Part shown: positions 1-11,734 of the stretch, one piece after another
Layout: each line of letters opens with the position of its first letter
Position numbering within the stretch: position 1 is the stretch's first letter
Assembly (NCBI RefSeq): GCF_043380555.1
Contig: NC_091751.1
Span: forward strand, 51,447,830 to 51,511,829
DNA from: Nothobranchius furzeri
Taxonomy: Eukaryota; Chordata; Actinopteri; Cyprinodontiformes; Nothobranchiidae
Direction: 5' to 3'
DNA length: 64,000 bases
Program-made: the position numbers and the translations under genes
Notes under the pieces: generated by a model
Database searches by the model: none
What the model was told of the DNA's origin: nothing
What the model saw: only the letters and a program-made list of their open reading frames with translations

Positions 1-612
1 CATCGTTCTCGGGTCTAGGTGAGTCCTCCTCCTCAATTAACAATCTTTGGGGTTCTGTGTTCCACAGGTGAGGAGCGGAGAGGTACCAGCTGTTCTGAGT
101 TAATCATTTGGAGCTCGGGTTTAAAAGGAGGATGGAGACACTACTCGAAGCCGGATGATTACTCCAGTTTTGGTAACGCCTGCCACTCGTACTTGTTTGA
201 CCTCGCATGTTTGGATTACTTGGATTTTGACCTTGGACTGTTTATTGGATTACGGCTTTGAACTTGCTCCTGAAGCTCCGTTTGTTTGCCCTCCTAGGAT
301 TACCACCCCAACCTTCACCAAATTCTGCTAAGAACCACGGATCCTCATTCACGTCTCATCCTCCTCCACCGCTCCTGCATTTCTCCTCTCTGCTTCCTCA
401 CCTCCCGTCCGGCTGGATCACTACACTCGTCTCCTTGGCACCCCGCAGCTCGCTGAGCTAAGAACTCTGAACAATCGCCCTCGGCATCATTCACTGGATT
501 TCAGTGCTACTTTAGTTCCCGTTTGTTTAAATAAAGACTTTAATTTCTTACCTCCTGACTCCTGAGCTGATTCTGCATGTCTTGGGTTAAACGCCTTCCA
601 CAAGCCATGACA
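1..612 (+). mobile_element. LTR-like retroelement 3' end (putative)
   Basis: No convincing protein is encoded. The segment carries an AATAAA signal at 530-535 and ends in CATGACA at about 606-612, after which the sequence changes character. A polyadenylation signal followed by a CA-terminated end resembles the right end of a fish Gypsy-type LTR. The left end is outside the window, so neither a matching LTR nor a target duplication can be checked. It could also be another retroposon tail. Confidence 0.3.
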
Positions 613-1064
613 ACCACTAAGGTTCTTTTTAAAAACTTTTCCAGCCAACAGGGTTAGGATTTATCAGACAGCATGAACATCATAAAATCCTATGTTGCAA
701 TAGATTTTGACATTTTATTTTGTGAAAGTGTTAGTCTAATTCACAAAAGCATGAGAACATTAAAAAAAACTCCCGAGTTTATCAGTTTTCTTCTTGAATC
801 ACCAGAATGGTTTGCTGCTGTATAATTTTAGTAAAAATATTCAACATGGTTTAAAGTGGTCTTTAGTTTGTGAAATAAACATTTTATTTTTATAGACCTT
901 TTGTGTTGAGATCACCTTTGCCACCTGTCTACATTACTTAGAACCACAGCAATCTAATTTTGCTAATATGCACAAAAAGTTTGCAATGAAGAGTACAAAA
1001 ATCATAGATTATGTCCCTTGATGCATATCGAGTCAGTTGTACATTTTATGAACACAAACCAGCT
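613..1064. other. No gene seen
   Basis: AT-rich sequence with no open frame, splice pattern or repeat that I can name. Confidence 0.4.
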
Positions 1065-1862
1065 TTAAAGGGTCAGTAAAACACTGTTTATTTACAACTG
1101 GAAACAGTTCCATTAGCATCTCTACAGCATAAGAAACTTTGTCGGGGCTCACAATGACCAAGGAGCCCCGGGGAAAATACTTGTTAATCCTGCCAACTTG
1201 GCCAGGATGTGTATGAAATAAGCTGGGGGAGGGCTAAAGTGAGTCTGTGTTTACATTGTCTTGGGCCAGTGTTAGCAGTAGCTCAAAAGTAGCATTGTTC
1301 TGCTGTTAGCATTATCGCGACCAACAGTTTGAAGTTAAAGTGGATTTGGACATACATGTTTAAGGGTGTGTGTCTTGCTATCGAGGTACTAAACCAGAAT
1401 GAACCGTATGTCCATCACCTTAACAACATTACTAATTTTCATAGAAAAGCAGGTTGGAGATGGCACAGACAGACCGTTGGTCAGTGGCAGCTCATAGGCA
1501 GCTGCTAGGGCGCCACGTCACCTATCTCACAGGAAGAATAACAAGAAGAAAGGAATCACAAAACAAAAAAAACTTGGAAATTAAAATAACAGTCTTTGCA
1601 TCATACAGAATATAAGTGTTGTGTATATTCTGCATTTAAGTATAGTTTAAAAATGTTTCCTCACATTTTTACTACAACTGAATCATCTTGTGACATATTT
1701 CCTGTTCCTTTTCAGGTGCAGCAATCTTTACCATAGACCTACGCTATAACTTGTTGGATCCATCTCCAATACAAAGAATAAGAGAGTCTTTGGTCGCAAT
1801 TAGAACCAGGCTGAATCTCAGCTCAGCCTCTGGATGTCACCTGGAAGCTCCCCACAGTTCAC

Positions 1863-1864
1863 AT

Positions 1865-1927
<63 letters not shown>

Positions 1928-1938
1928 TTTGTTTGTTT
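1863..1938 (+). repeat. (ATTT)n microsatellite
   Basis: About 17 ATTT units followed by two GTTT units. Confidence 0.95.
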
Positions 1939-2147
1939 AGTTTTTAACTCATCACTGTTTGTAGTACAGAAACCAAGTACACCCTGTGGTGTTTTTACTT
2001 TTTATTATGGACAACCGTAAAATGATGGAATGGGGTGTCGGAGACAACACAGATCATTATGACCGTAAACAAGCAAAGATAAGATTGAATTGATGCTTTT
2101 GACTTCATGGAATTAGCTTTGTTTGCTTTTCATTCAGCAGCTTAATG

Positions 2148-2786
2148 ACTACGCTTACATGCAGCCAATATCCGGGTTATGATCGGGTTAAGGTCGGCAT
2201 TCGGGTTTCTGATTTGATCAGAATAACCCGTTTACAAGCACAAATAGAAAGAGTTACCCCTAACTTGCATAACCCAATGTAAATGCGGACGTTGGGGTAG
2301 CGTCAGGACGTATGGACTACGTCCAGACGCAATATGCGTCATTTCCGGTTCTTCTCGTTCCGGTATCCGTGAAAACAACAACATTTTTCCCAGTTCGGAA
2401 GAAATAGCGACAGCGTTTGTTTGCGCTTTAGTTTCCTCGTCACTCCAAAAGTGTGGTGCTGTGCTGCGACTCGCCATGTTGCTCCCAACTTGTTGTTTAC
2501 TTCCGGTGTTCTGGCGCATACAAGACATCTCGCTACTCAAAAGACCAAGATTCCTTGCGAACAGAGCATGCGCAGAACACACGCTTTGATGGGGATATCC
2601 CGGTATGCGTTTACACGACCAAACATTCGGGTTAGAAAAGGGTTACCCCAGGTGTAGTAACCGGGTTTTTAAAAACCCGGTTATGAGCATATCCGGGTTT
2701 CTGGCGGTGTTTGCATGGACATGCGGAACCAGGTTATTGTGAATATTCGGGTTTTAAAAGGGTTACTGGCTGCATGTAAACGCACT
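2148..2786. mobile_element. Inverted-repeat element with TTACATGCAGCCA ends
   Basis: The left end reads CGCTTACATGCAGCCA (2152-2167) and the right end, as reverse complement, CGTTTACATGCAGCCA (2767-2782). Inside both ends are several copies of a CCGGGTTA-type motif. The open frames inside show no transposase motif. I read it as a non-autonomous DNA transposon. A weaker copy with the same kind of ends may lie at about 33,500-33,650. Confidence 0.5.
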
Positions 2787-3147
2787 GATTGTCAATGGGT
2801 GTTGTTGAAGTAGAAAGTGTGGATTCTATTGTTAAGATGATCCTCTTCCCGTTAAGTGCATGTGCAGTTTGCATATGTTGGTGAATATTTTCAAAGCAGT
2901 TTTGTTGCTGGAAGTGCTCATGAACCTGGTACTGGTCCGTTAGGTTCAAGTTGTGTGATGCATTATCTGGCGTCCCCTAGTGGTGATATGTGATTAGCGC
3001 ATCTGAAAACAGACAGCAAATATACACCCCACCCTAAAAACAACTCATCAGCTGCCACTGCTGTTGGCATGCTACATTGACCATCCCAGGCTGCTTATAT
3101 TCAACAAAACTACTTAAATGTGGTTTTAAATTCTACTGACCCTTTAA

Positions 3148-4384
3148 CGATTACATTCACATGTGTTCCCTTGCTGCTTTTTTAATTATTATATCTTAAA
3201 ATAACAGAGTTCAAAGGGTAAAACAAGGCAAACTTAGTGGAGAAACACATGTTCACTCAGCAACTCACAATCTTTGGGAATTTGTGGTTGTAAGTCTTCT
3301 AGAACAAGTATTTTGGTCAGTGGATATGGCTTATAAAAAGTCTCTACTCAAGGTAAAGTAATTGTTTTAATAAAATTTAGCACCTATGTTCATCCATGCA
3401 TGACTATTTTCCCTCCAACTCCCTGGTGGCAACACCAGAATGTCAACTTGTTGGTATTTGGGTTCTAGTTTTAAACCATGACCCTACTGTCAAGCCTTGT
3501 AGGAAGAATATTAAAAAATCTCTAAAGCCATGAAAAAACATGTGCCTTTCTCACCAAGAAAACGCTCCCAACTCACTCTTCGGAGCAGTTACTATGAGTG
3601 GTATATGCAGTGAGGGGAATGTATGCATGTATGAATTTGAAAACATTAATTAAAAGCCAGTGTTAAAATATGACAAGTGACTGACTTTTCCCTCAGCAGT
3701 ACTTGATATGGTAATGTGTGCATGTTCTTTTGCTGAATGTTTGAAAACCAACAGACCACTAGATCAATCGCCTATGGCTTTTAGATCTTTCGGACAAAAT
3801 TTCATAATTATCTCATCAGTCGATGCCAGCTGGTAAGTGACGAACTCGGTTACACCCCATTTCCTACTCCAACTGATCAGCAACATAAATCAGGTCTTTA
3901 TATAAACATTCCTGTTAGTGACTGGTCTGGGGAAGGTGCGAGATTTGAACATCAGCCAAGCCTGCTCATTATTCACAAGGGTAAGGCTGAAAGCTGGAGA
4001 TGGTTCCAGGTTCCTGTGAGCCAGAATCTGTTCTATCTGTATAGAAAGTCATTCTGCTGTCAGTCTGTTACAATGACAAGGACTTGGGCAGAGTTTTGAA
4101 AGGTATTCTAACCTTTTATTCATTTTCTTTGGTTCTGTGTCTGATGTTGGAATAAGACACCTCATTCTCTCAGTGGCCACGCCTTTTACTCTAAACTGGT
4201 ATTTTACTGATCCGTAAAATAACAAGAAACAAATCCAATAGTAAATGTTTTTGTGTTTTAGTTTAACAAGCAAATGGGTCTTAACTCAGAACCACTCCTG
4301 TTTTTTATTATTATTATTCTAAAGGTTTGACATTGGGTCATTTTTGTAAGTTGGATAAAATTGTTCTTTTACTTCTTTTACATC
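3148..4384. other. No gene seen
   Basis: AT-rich sequence. The minus-strand open frame near 4049-4273 has no recognisable domain and no good splice context. Confidence 0.4.
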
Positions 4385-4605
4385 TAAACCAGTTGTGTCC
4401 AACCCTTGCCCTCACTGGCCCACTATCCTGCTAAATTTAAAGGGTTTGCTGCTCCAGCACAACTGATTTCAATCAGTGGGTGATTAACAGGCTTCTGCAT
4501 AGATGACATAATGAACAGGTAATTAAACTATTGAATCAGGTGTGTTGGAACAGGGAAACAACTAAACATGCCACATGGTGAAGACCAGCAGTAGAGACCA
4601 CTGAT
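4385..4605. mobile_element. Short interspersed element, family A (copy 1)
   Basis: Shares with 8613-8819 and 11817-11985 a core of the type CTGATTTCAATCAG, GTGATTAACAGGCTTCTGCA and CAGGTGTGTTGGA. This degenerate copy lacks the CTCGAGG end motif. The family looks like a short non-autonomous DNA transposon common in fish. Confidence 0.45.
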
Positions 4606-4619
4606 CTAATTCAGTTCTG

Positions 4620-5045
4620 ATCACTGTGCTTTCCCATGACCTCCCATCCACCTGTGGATTCAGTTGGCCGAGCGCCACACAGGCTGCTCCCGCTGAGGAA
4701 ACCAGGGTCCCAGCCCATCCCCCCAACCTACCGGGTCTCATGTTGTGAACTGTGACATTCGTGCTGATATGTAGAGGTGTTTTTTTGCATAGTAGAGCTA
4801 CACCCTGCCGGTGTAACTCTGTTAATGCCTTTTTCTCCCTCCCTGAACTCTCCTCATATAATCCCATCTTCATCTATTGAAATGAGCGCCGTTATGGCTG
4901 CTCTCGTGGTCTGCCTGTATCTGTCCTGTCTATATGTGTGTGTGTAATCTTGGTCAGGCTGTTCTGTGGAGTCAAGTTCCTATGCTCTGGTTCGCTGGAG
5001 CGCTGGCAATAAAATTCTCTCTGATTCTGATTCTCTGATTAAACT
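4620..5045 (+). mobile_element. Retroposon 3' end with TTCTGA-repeat tail
   Basis: The segment ends in an AATAAAA motif followed by short repeats of TTCTGA-type units (about 5010-5041), the kind of tail left by target-primed reverse transcription. No coding region is recognisable, so the family is unnamed. The mirror-image start of the minus-strand repeat at 17558 carries the same tail. Confidence 0.4.
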
Positions 5046-5439
5046 CCTCCATATCTGTTTTTCAGCCCCAGACTTACCTGCCCCTCATCATGCTCAATGA
5101 TCTCAACTAGTTTTCCTCTTCTGAACCTTTAATCTCCCACTACTTCTTAGTTTCGACTCAGATCCTGATGTTTTCATCATGGATTTCTGCCTCCTCTTTT
5201 ACATAATTTAGCTGCTCCTGTTTTAAAAATAAATCCTAATCTTGTTTGCATCTTTATTTTTATTTATTTAGTAGATTATATTAGTGACTTTTACCTTTTA
5301 AGAGAACAGTGCAGTGGATTAATCCACACCAAATTAAGGGCTTCTGCATAATTTGCATATGGTTCTTTTCTAAACATGACTCACTTAAAGGTGCATAAGT
5401 AAGAATATTACAGTGAAATAATCACAAAATAGTTTAATG

Positions 5440-5770
5440 TCTCATTCATGTTGAAGGAAGATTACATTGAAACAGACTTCCTTCTCAGCTGGCTGGGGGT
5501 TGCCAGTTTTTCTCCTTTCAAAAAGGCAGAAGAGGGACACAGGCCCTGTTCCAGTACTTGCACTTCCACCAATTGTGCATTTCTGTACTGTGTGCAAGTG
5601 GGTTTCCCAAATCTTTGCACTCTAGATCTGCACTTCACTAAAGCCTGCTTTGGTACAGATTTCGGTGAAGGATGTTACCCACAATCCATTGCTGCAAGGG
5701 AATCTTGAGTGGTGGAGGAATGGCTCAATGCCCCTTCTGAAAATATGTATTTTCAAGTATATATTAATCG
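5440..5770 (+). repeat. Dispersed repeat R (copy 1)
   Basis: Shares ordered motifs with 63340-63640: a 'cacttca-ccaa/ctaa' stretch, ACCCACAA(T/C)(G/C)CATTGCTGC, and CTTTTCTGAAAATATGT. The shared order and spacing indicate one dispersed family. Class unknown. Confidence 0.4.
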
Positions 5771-6096
5771 AAATGTGAAATACTTGTGTATAGTTATGAT
5801 TGTACTCAGATGTTTCTCTACTGAAAAGATGCATTACATGTCTGTTGGAAAATGTAATCAATAGTTTTATTATCATTCAGTTTTAATATGATTTCAAGCA
5901 GCAAATGAGCACAAACAGCGACTAACATCCCAATTTAGGAAGGGGCAGTTGATGCCACTATGCCCACTGTCCCAATTTAGCAATTCTTTGCGAGCTTGTT
6001 TACTGTGGACTCAAAGCCTTACATGCACTTCCTCCTAGTGCAACTCAGAGAACAGCAGGCTAGAGTGGGAGTATTGGGACAGGAACATTTTCTTTG

Positions 6097-6425
6097 ACAC
6101 TGGTAAGCCTCCCTGGTAAGGTCTATTTAGGAGTTCTGGAGAAGAGGTTGCATCAGCTTGTCGGACCTCAGATTCAGGAGGAGCAGTGTGGCTTTTGCCC
6201 TGGCTGTGGAAGACTGGACCAGAAAGTTCTTTACCCTGGAGGGTGTGTGGGAGTTCACCCAACCAATCTATATGCGTTTTGTGAATTTGGAGAAGGCGTT
6301 CGACCGTGTGGGGAGTACTCAGAGGGTACCAGGCCCTTGATGTGGACTGTAGGTCCCTGTGTGACTGGTGCCAGAGCTTGATCCAGGCTCGTTCCAGTGA
6401 GAGTGTGACTCCTCCAAGGCTGCCC
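6097..6425 (+). mobile_element. RTE/Rex3-like LINE fragment, reverse transcriptase part (5' half of split copy)
   Basis: The plus strand encodes decayed RTE reverse-transcriptase sequence: a SLPGKVYLGVLEKRL stretch, then EEQCGF and a (V/L)NLEKAFDRV motif, ending at GCPL. The same motifs occur in order in the longer copy at 45738-48350. Frameshifts break the frame. The protein continues at 8070, so this copy was split by other DNA, including the element at 6647-8014. Confidence 0.75.
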
Positions 6426-6646
6426 TTTGTCACAATTAGAAAAAAAGAAAAGAAACAAAGAAAACAATCTTTTATATGGTGCCTCTCAAGATACAAATTG
6501 TGAGGTGCTTCACAAAAATAATAAAAAATTAAAGAATAAAAAAGATTTTAAAAAATTATTGAAAATCTGTTTAAAATGAGAAAAAAATATAAATTGTGAT
6601 AAAAAATTATAATGTAAGAAAAGGGAGAGAGGCGGAATAAGTAGAG

Positions 6647-8014
6647 TACCGTAAACCCTCTAATGCCTGTATTTTACTCAAGCTCATCAAGCCCCAGGCC
6701 TTTATTGGAAGGAGGACCAAAATTAGAGGCAGGCCTCAATTTCTATTTGAGCAAAATGAACTAATGGTTCGCTGGAGTTTTTGACAATTAAAATTTCGCC
6801 CACATTTTCAAAGTTAAACACATTTCTTTTAATAATGGTAGTTTCTGCTTCAGCCCTCTCCCCCCTCCCCCTGCGCAGCGGCCACAAACTCACTGATGCG
6901 CCTGCAGCCTCTCAGAGTTCCTGCTGCTCTAAACATTAAAATAATTATTTCATTTTCTGTTCCTCACTTCTGATTACCTTCAATGGTGTTTGTTGCAACC
7001 ACCAGGTACAAAAACTAACTTGTTTTTATTTGACTATTTTTCTGTCCTGCCTGTTTATTATCTTCCTGCATCTCCTCTCAATCCTAAAGAAAAACTGCTA
7101 CCTGGGTTCATATATATTCACCTTATGAGTTACCTTTGAACTGCAGTTCTAAAAGATCTACCGACCGCAAAAACAGCGGAGTGCCGCTGCTCGCCACATC
7201 AGTTAGGTGCGTCACCGAGGACAAAATGGGTGATGCGCCCCGCTCCACAGCAGCGAAAAGCATCAGGCACAAATAAAAGAATAAAAGACAGAAAACATAA
7301 AAGGAAATGAGCCAACATGAACGATCGCGTGTTAAATTAGTTTTTGAGGTGGCAACACCTGATTTGATAATGTTACTGTGGCCGTGCTCAGGACGCAGAT
7401 GTCTGGAGCGCGTCAACGATCAGAGCTTTGCATGCGCAAGCTGGTTAAGGTTAGGATGGGGGTGAGGGGAAGGTTAAATTGCAAGAGGGTAAACGTCACA
7501 ATTTGGTTAAATGTCCGTTTTACGGCGGGTGTCAGTACCGACGCTCTGGCACAGCGCGTTGCCTCCTGACGCGCAGGAGCTTGTCACCTGCTGACAGCAG
7601 GCTGCTGTCTTTTCCGAGGACTGCATCTTGCCGGTCATTATCACGTGACAGCGACTAGTCGATGACAGGCATAAAAAGTCACTATAGAGCGGTGAAGTCG
7701 ACTAGTGACTAGTTCATACAACCCCTGCTACTGCTCCCCAGAGTGTTCTGCAGCATAATCAGCACGTTCTCTTTGAACTTGATATCAAATTTTCGCCTCC
7801 TCTTCGTCTCTGCACGGTTAAAGTTACCCTCGCGATCTATCACTGGCAAATCAAAAGTGAGACGGATGACACAACCACCCCCCGTACTTGCTTGTTACCA
7901 CATTCCACCCGGCCACAATGAAAAACCGGCCATTATTCACCTCCGCCGACACCGGCCAAAATATGATACCCGGCAGTTAATTAAATACAGGCTAATATTA
8001 GAGGATTTACGGTA
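6647..8014. mobile_element. Inverted-repeat DNA element inserted near an RTE copy
   Basis: The left end TACCGTAAACCCTCTAAT (6647-6664) is matched, with one mismatch, by the reverse complement of 7997-8014. Just inside both ends are GGCCTTTATT/CCGGCC-type motifs. No transposase is seen, so it is a non-autonomous element of about 1.37 kb. It lies between two consecutive pieces of one RTE copy (6097-6425 and 8070-8545). The sequence at 6426-6646 and 8015-8069 is not explained by it. Confidence 0.55.
7438..7580 (+). mobile_element. Fragment related to the 22170-22635 inverted-repeat element
   Basis: Shares GGTTAAGGTTAGGATGGGGG, a TTTTAC(C/G)(A/G)CGGGTGTCAG stretch, CTCTGGCACAGCG and CTCCTGACG, in the same order, with the right half of the element at 22170-22635. 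The left arm was not recognised here. Confidence 0.45.
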
Positions 8015-8069
8015 AGTAAGTATTTATGTTCATGTCGATTATGGTGAGGATTTCTAGGTGCAGCTACAT

Positions 8070-8545
8070 GCTGAGGGGATCTGTTTTGTTGGCCTAAGGG
8101 TCAGTTGTCTGCTTTTTGCAGAAGATGTGGACCTGTTGGCTTCATCAGACCATGAATTCGAGACCATGGGCTTGAATTGGAAAAGGATAGAATGTCGTCT
8201 CCAGTTCAGGGATGAGGTTCTCCTCAACTGGATGAGTTTAAGTATCTCAAGGTCTTGTTCCCAAATGAGGGAAAAACTGAGTGATTGATCAATAGGTGGA
8301 ATGGTGCTGTGTCTGCAGCATTGTACTGGTCAGTTGAGGTGAAGCGAGAGCTGAGCCGGAAGGCCACACTCTTGATTTGCCTGTCAATCTTGAGTATGAG
8401 ACTGCAGATAGAAATAGTCTAAATTAGTTTTCACCGCAGTGTTTGTGCTCTCCCTTAGAGACCTAAAGGAGGACCAGGATATGCTGGAGGGACTATGTTT
8501 CTTGGCAGACCTGGACTTGCCTTGGGATTCCCCCAAAGGAGCTTG
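8070..8545 (+). mobile_element. RTE/Rex3-like LINE fragment (3' half of split copy)
   Basis: Continues the reverse transcriptase of 6097-6425: LLFAEDVDLLASS (catalytic FADD box altered to FAED), then degraded equivalents of VKRELSRKA and of the C-terminal CWRDYV/PPEELAQ region. It has several frameshifts and stops before the usual GATG tail. Clearly dead. Confidence 0.7.
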
Positions 8546-8612
8546 CCCAGTGTTGTTTAAAAAATGTTAATATTGAAAGAAAAAAGGAGAAAAAAATGTT
8601 GCCTGTAGAAGA

Positions 8613-8819
8613 AGTGTCAAACTCCAGTCCTCGAGGGCCGGTATCCTGCATCTTTCTGTTGTTTCCCTGTTCCAACACAGTTGATTCACCTGTGCAGCAG
8701 CTCATCATGCTCTCCAGAAGCCTGGTAATCACCTGCTGATTGAAATCAGGTGTGTTGAAAAAGGAAAAACACTAAAACATGTGGAAAGGCAGCCCTCGAG
8801 AACTGGAGTTTGACACCTG
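8613..8819. mobile_element. Short interspersed element, family A (copy 2, both ends)
   Basis: The ends are inverted repeats: GTGTCAAACTCCAGTCCTCG at the left and its near-exact reverse complement at the right (about 8793-8817). The interior has the family A core (TGATTGAAATCAGGTGTGTT). This is the best preserved of three copies in the window. Confidence 0.6.
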
Positions 8820-9573
8820 TAGTTCTCTTTTAACACAACATTTCCTTTTCTATTAAAAAACAGCTGTTTCTTTTTGGAAGCTACTTTCTGTTGATGGACA
8901 AACTAAATACATTTTCTTCAGAATTTTCTTCACTTTTTTGTATCATCAAATCTATTTTTGTTGGATTCAGGTGGGGACATCGTTGTGAATAATGACAGCT
9001 GTTCTGATTGTGGGAGGTGCGGTAGGACTACAGGAGATAATTGAATATGGCATCACTTTGACAATTACAACGCCAACATGGATTATTTGACTCCATGATT
9101 TCATTGTGTCCTTCAGGTGTGGACAGACTTTGGTTCAAGTTTTCTTCAAGTTCTGTAGACGTCTGTTGGTCATCAAATCAGGCGTGTAGGTGCTGCCAAT
9201 TTAATATATTGCACAATTCTTTCTTTAAAAGCAGGATTATGGAAATAATTCAGTAAATTATCCAATAAAAATCCTAATTCAAGTGAGTAAAAGTGTACAT
9301 TTCCAATATGAGGACTCGTCTGGCTTTTTAAGCTAGCATGGCTCAGTTCTAAAACATTCTTCTAGACTCTGGGTATACCTTATGGAAACAGGCAACAAAA
9401 CTACTTGAAAGAATGTTTTCTTTGCTCCGCCCATTGTTTATCAGGTCTGAGAAGGGAAGATGGGTTACGATGAGGTCACAGGAAAGCTTGGGAGAATAGT
9501 GATTTCTATTTCAGTCCTATTGAGCAACAAAGATATATTTAGGCATGTGGTGTGTCTCTTGTCTTTCACCCAG

Positions 9574-9636
9574 GCGGTGGCAAAAGGATGGATTCAAAAC
9601 AAGCAGGGATGGCAACGAGTGGAAACCAAATTTTGA
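9574..9636 (+). CDS. Possible terminal coding exon of an unknown gene (weak)
   Basis: A good acceptor (pyrimidine-rich, ending CCCAG at 9573) precedes 20 open codons, starting AVAKGWIQNKQG, then TGA. An AATAAA follows at 9669-9674. Acceptor, stop and polyadenylation signal in close order resemble a last exon. No upstream partner exon was identified and I do not recognise the peptide, so chance is a real alternative. Confidence 0.18.
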   Translation, partial: AVAKGWIQNKQGWQRVETKF

Positions 9637-10089
9637 TTGTTTATTTCTTTCATATGTTTCTTGTCTCAAATAAAAACCTTGATTTCATAGTTTTGTGTCA
9701 TCTATTTACATTTTGTCTGTCAAGGTGTAATTTACCTATAAAACTCATGACCTGTATAAGAAGTCAGGTGTAGTTGATGCATCCTTTGATGGTGGCGACT
9801 CCACCTGAAAATCAAAGTACACAAACAATGCAGGGCCACAGCAATAAAAGCGTGTCCCATTCATTGACTTTATCATTCCCAGCCCAAGAGGTCTAAATGT
9901 CTTTGTAATCTGATCCTCATTCAGCATCAAACAGACACCAACAACAAAGCACAAAACGTTGAGGAGAAGGGCACAAAATGTTTGGGAAAATTCACAACAC
10001 AATGCCAGCAAGGAAAGAAAAACTAGACTGGGATTCTTTTGAAGTTTGACACATCCTGCTTTATTTCTCAATTCAGTTATTTGCAGAAT

Positions 10090-10960
10090 TACACTGCCAG
10101 TTCAAAAAAGTGCCACACACACATACTATAACATTTTGTCAGACTGCCTTTAGCATTGATTATGGCAAGCGTTTGCTGTGGCAGTGTTTCGATAAATTAC
10201 ACAACTGTAACAAGATTTATGTCCATCCAGAGTTGCATTAATGTTTCCCCAAGATGATGATGATGATGGTGGAGTCTGACCACTGCTCAAAGCCCTCTCC
10301 AGCACATCCCAATGATTCCCAATGGGGTTAAGGTCTGGACTCTGTGGTGGCCAATCCATGTGTGAAAATGATGTCTCATGCTCCCTGAACCACTTGTTCA
10401 ATCTTTGAGCCAGATGAATCCTGGCATTGTCTTCGAATATACCTGTGTCATCAGGGAAGATGGAATAACCTGGACATTCAGTATATTCAGGTAGTCAGCT
10501 GACCTCATTCTTGGAGCAAATCCTGTTGCAGAACACAGACCTGATCAACTGCAGCAACCCCACATCATAGCACTGCCCCCACAGCCTTGTACAGTAGGCA
10601 CTATAGGCCTGATGGGTGCTGCCTCTCTTCTTACCCTGTTGCACCCATCACTCTGGAACTGGGTCCATCTGGACTCATCAGACCAGTTTTAATAATGCGT
10701 TGGACAGTTTGTAACCACATTTTAGTCGTTGCTGCATCTCCTTAGATGTTTTCTCTGCTTGATGCATGCCAATGATTTGACCCTTCTCAAAGAGACTAAT
10801 ATCTTTTTCACAACCCCAGACGTGTCTTTCCACATGGTTGTTTAAGAAATGAGAAGAAACTCATTGCACCAGTTGAGGTGAAATAACTTGTTGCCAGCTG
10901 AAAGAATCACCCATGCAGTAATGATCCAATAGGAGGCTCTTACCTATTTGCTTAGTTAAA
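10090..10960 (-). mobile_element. Tc1/mariner-like transposon remnant
   Basis: On the minus strand, 10401-10150 encodes a decayed transposase C-terminus including the hallmark HMDWPPQSPDLNPIGNHWDV, the region carrying the last acid of the DDE catalytic triad in Tc1 elements. Upstream minus-strand sequence to about 10,900 has further transposase-like pieces out of frame. The lower end, CTGCCAGTTCAAAAAAGTG at about 10099, resembles a Tc1-type inverted-repeat end. Inactive. Confidence 0.7.
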
Positions 10961-11734
10961 TCCAGGTTACGACTTATTTTTTGTCCGGGCGGTGCATCAT
11001 CAGCTTTTAAAATGGTTTAATCTGGATGAGAATAAGCCTTTGATTCTGAGAGGACTTAAAAGGAAAACAGCACAACATTTTCTCTCAAATACTGATTATT
11101 CTAAAGTGAAAGTAAAAACAACTGTCTAATTTATTCTGTATAATTACATAATTTATGAAATAGCCTAAATCTACCTGGTTTGGTAGCTGAAACAGAGGCA
11201 ATCTGACCCCAAACCTTTGAACATGTAGCATAAATCTTAAAAAAAAGAGACAAAGATTCCCTCCTATACTCCAACAGTTGAAAAACCAGCACACACTCCC
11301 CGATTGTGGGAGGTGATAATGTCCTTTTAGAAAACTGTAAACACAGGATGACTCATCGTGACTCATTTGGGTAACTTTAGAAAAACATTTTCACCTGGCT
11401 TCCCTCAGTAAACAGACCATTCAGAGAAGGGTGTTGTGACATAAAAAGAACAGAACAATAAAAGATGTGATAATAAAGCTGTTTTTAGGAGCATTGGAAT
11501 GCATTTATTCTTTGTTGGATTGTTAAGTTTTATTGTTCAAATACAGTCCACATTAATTTTGCTTAGATGTCTTAAAATACAGAACTTATTAAAAACAGTG
11601 ATCATATGATTTATATTTTCTAATTACTTGCTAAGTAACCAAATTTAGATTTTATTATTTTAGCCTAATTGCAATTTATTGCGTTATCAGAGGTCATGGT
11701 AACAATATATAAAACTAAGAAAATCACAAGTAAT

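Larger units (their letters stand above)
1065..3147. mobile_element. Inverted-repeat-bounded DNA element (putative, nested)
   Basis: The 14-mer TTAAAGGGTCAGTA at 1065-1078 recurs as its exact reverse complement at 3134-3147. These could be terminal inverted repeats of a roughly 2.1-kb DNA element. A second inverted-repeat element (2148-2786) and an (ATTT)n tract sit inside it, which fits a nested, non-autonomous transposon. No transposase is recognisable. Confidence 0.35.

Noticed and set aside
1716..2020. Open frame after a TTTTCAG acceptor reading AAIFTIDLRYNLLDPSPIQ
   Set aside because: It runs into the (ATTT)n microsatellite, has no partner exon and matches no protein I know.
2232..2657. 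Overlapping open frames of 60-116 codons on both strands
   Set aside because: They lie inside an inverted-repeat element with repeated CCGGGTT motifs; no domain.
6035..6503. Open frames on both strands, up to 153 codons
   Set aside because: The plus strand is RTE reverse transcriptase; the minus-strand frames are its shadows.
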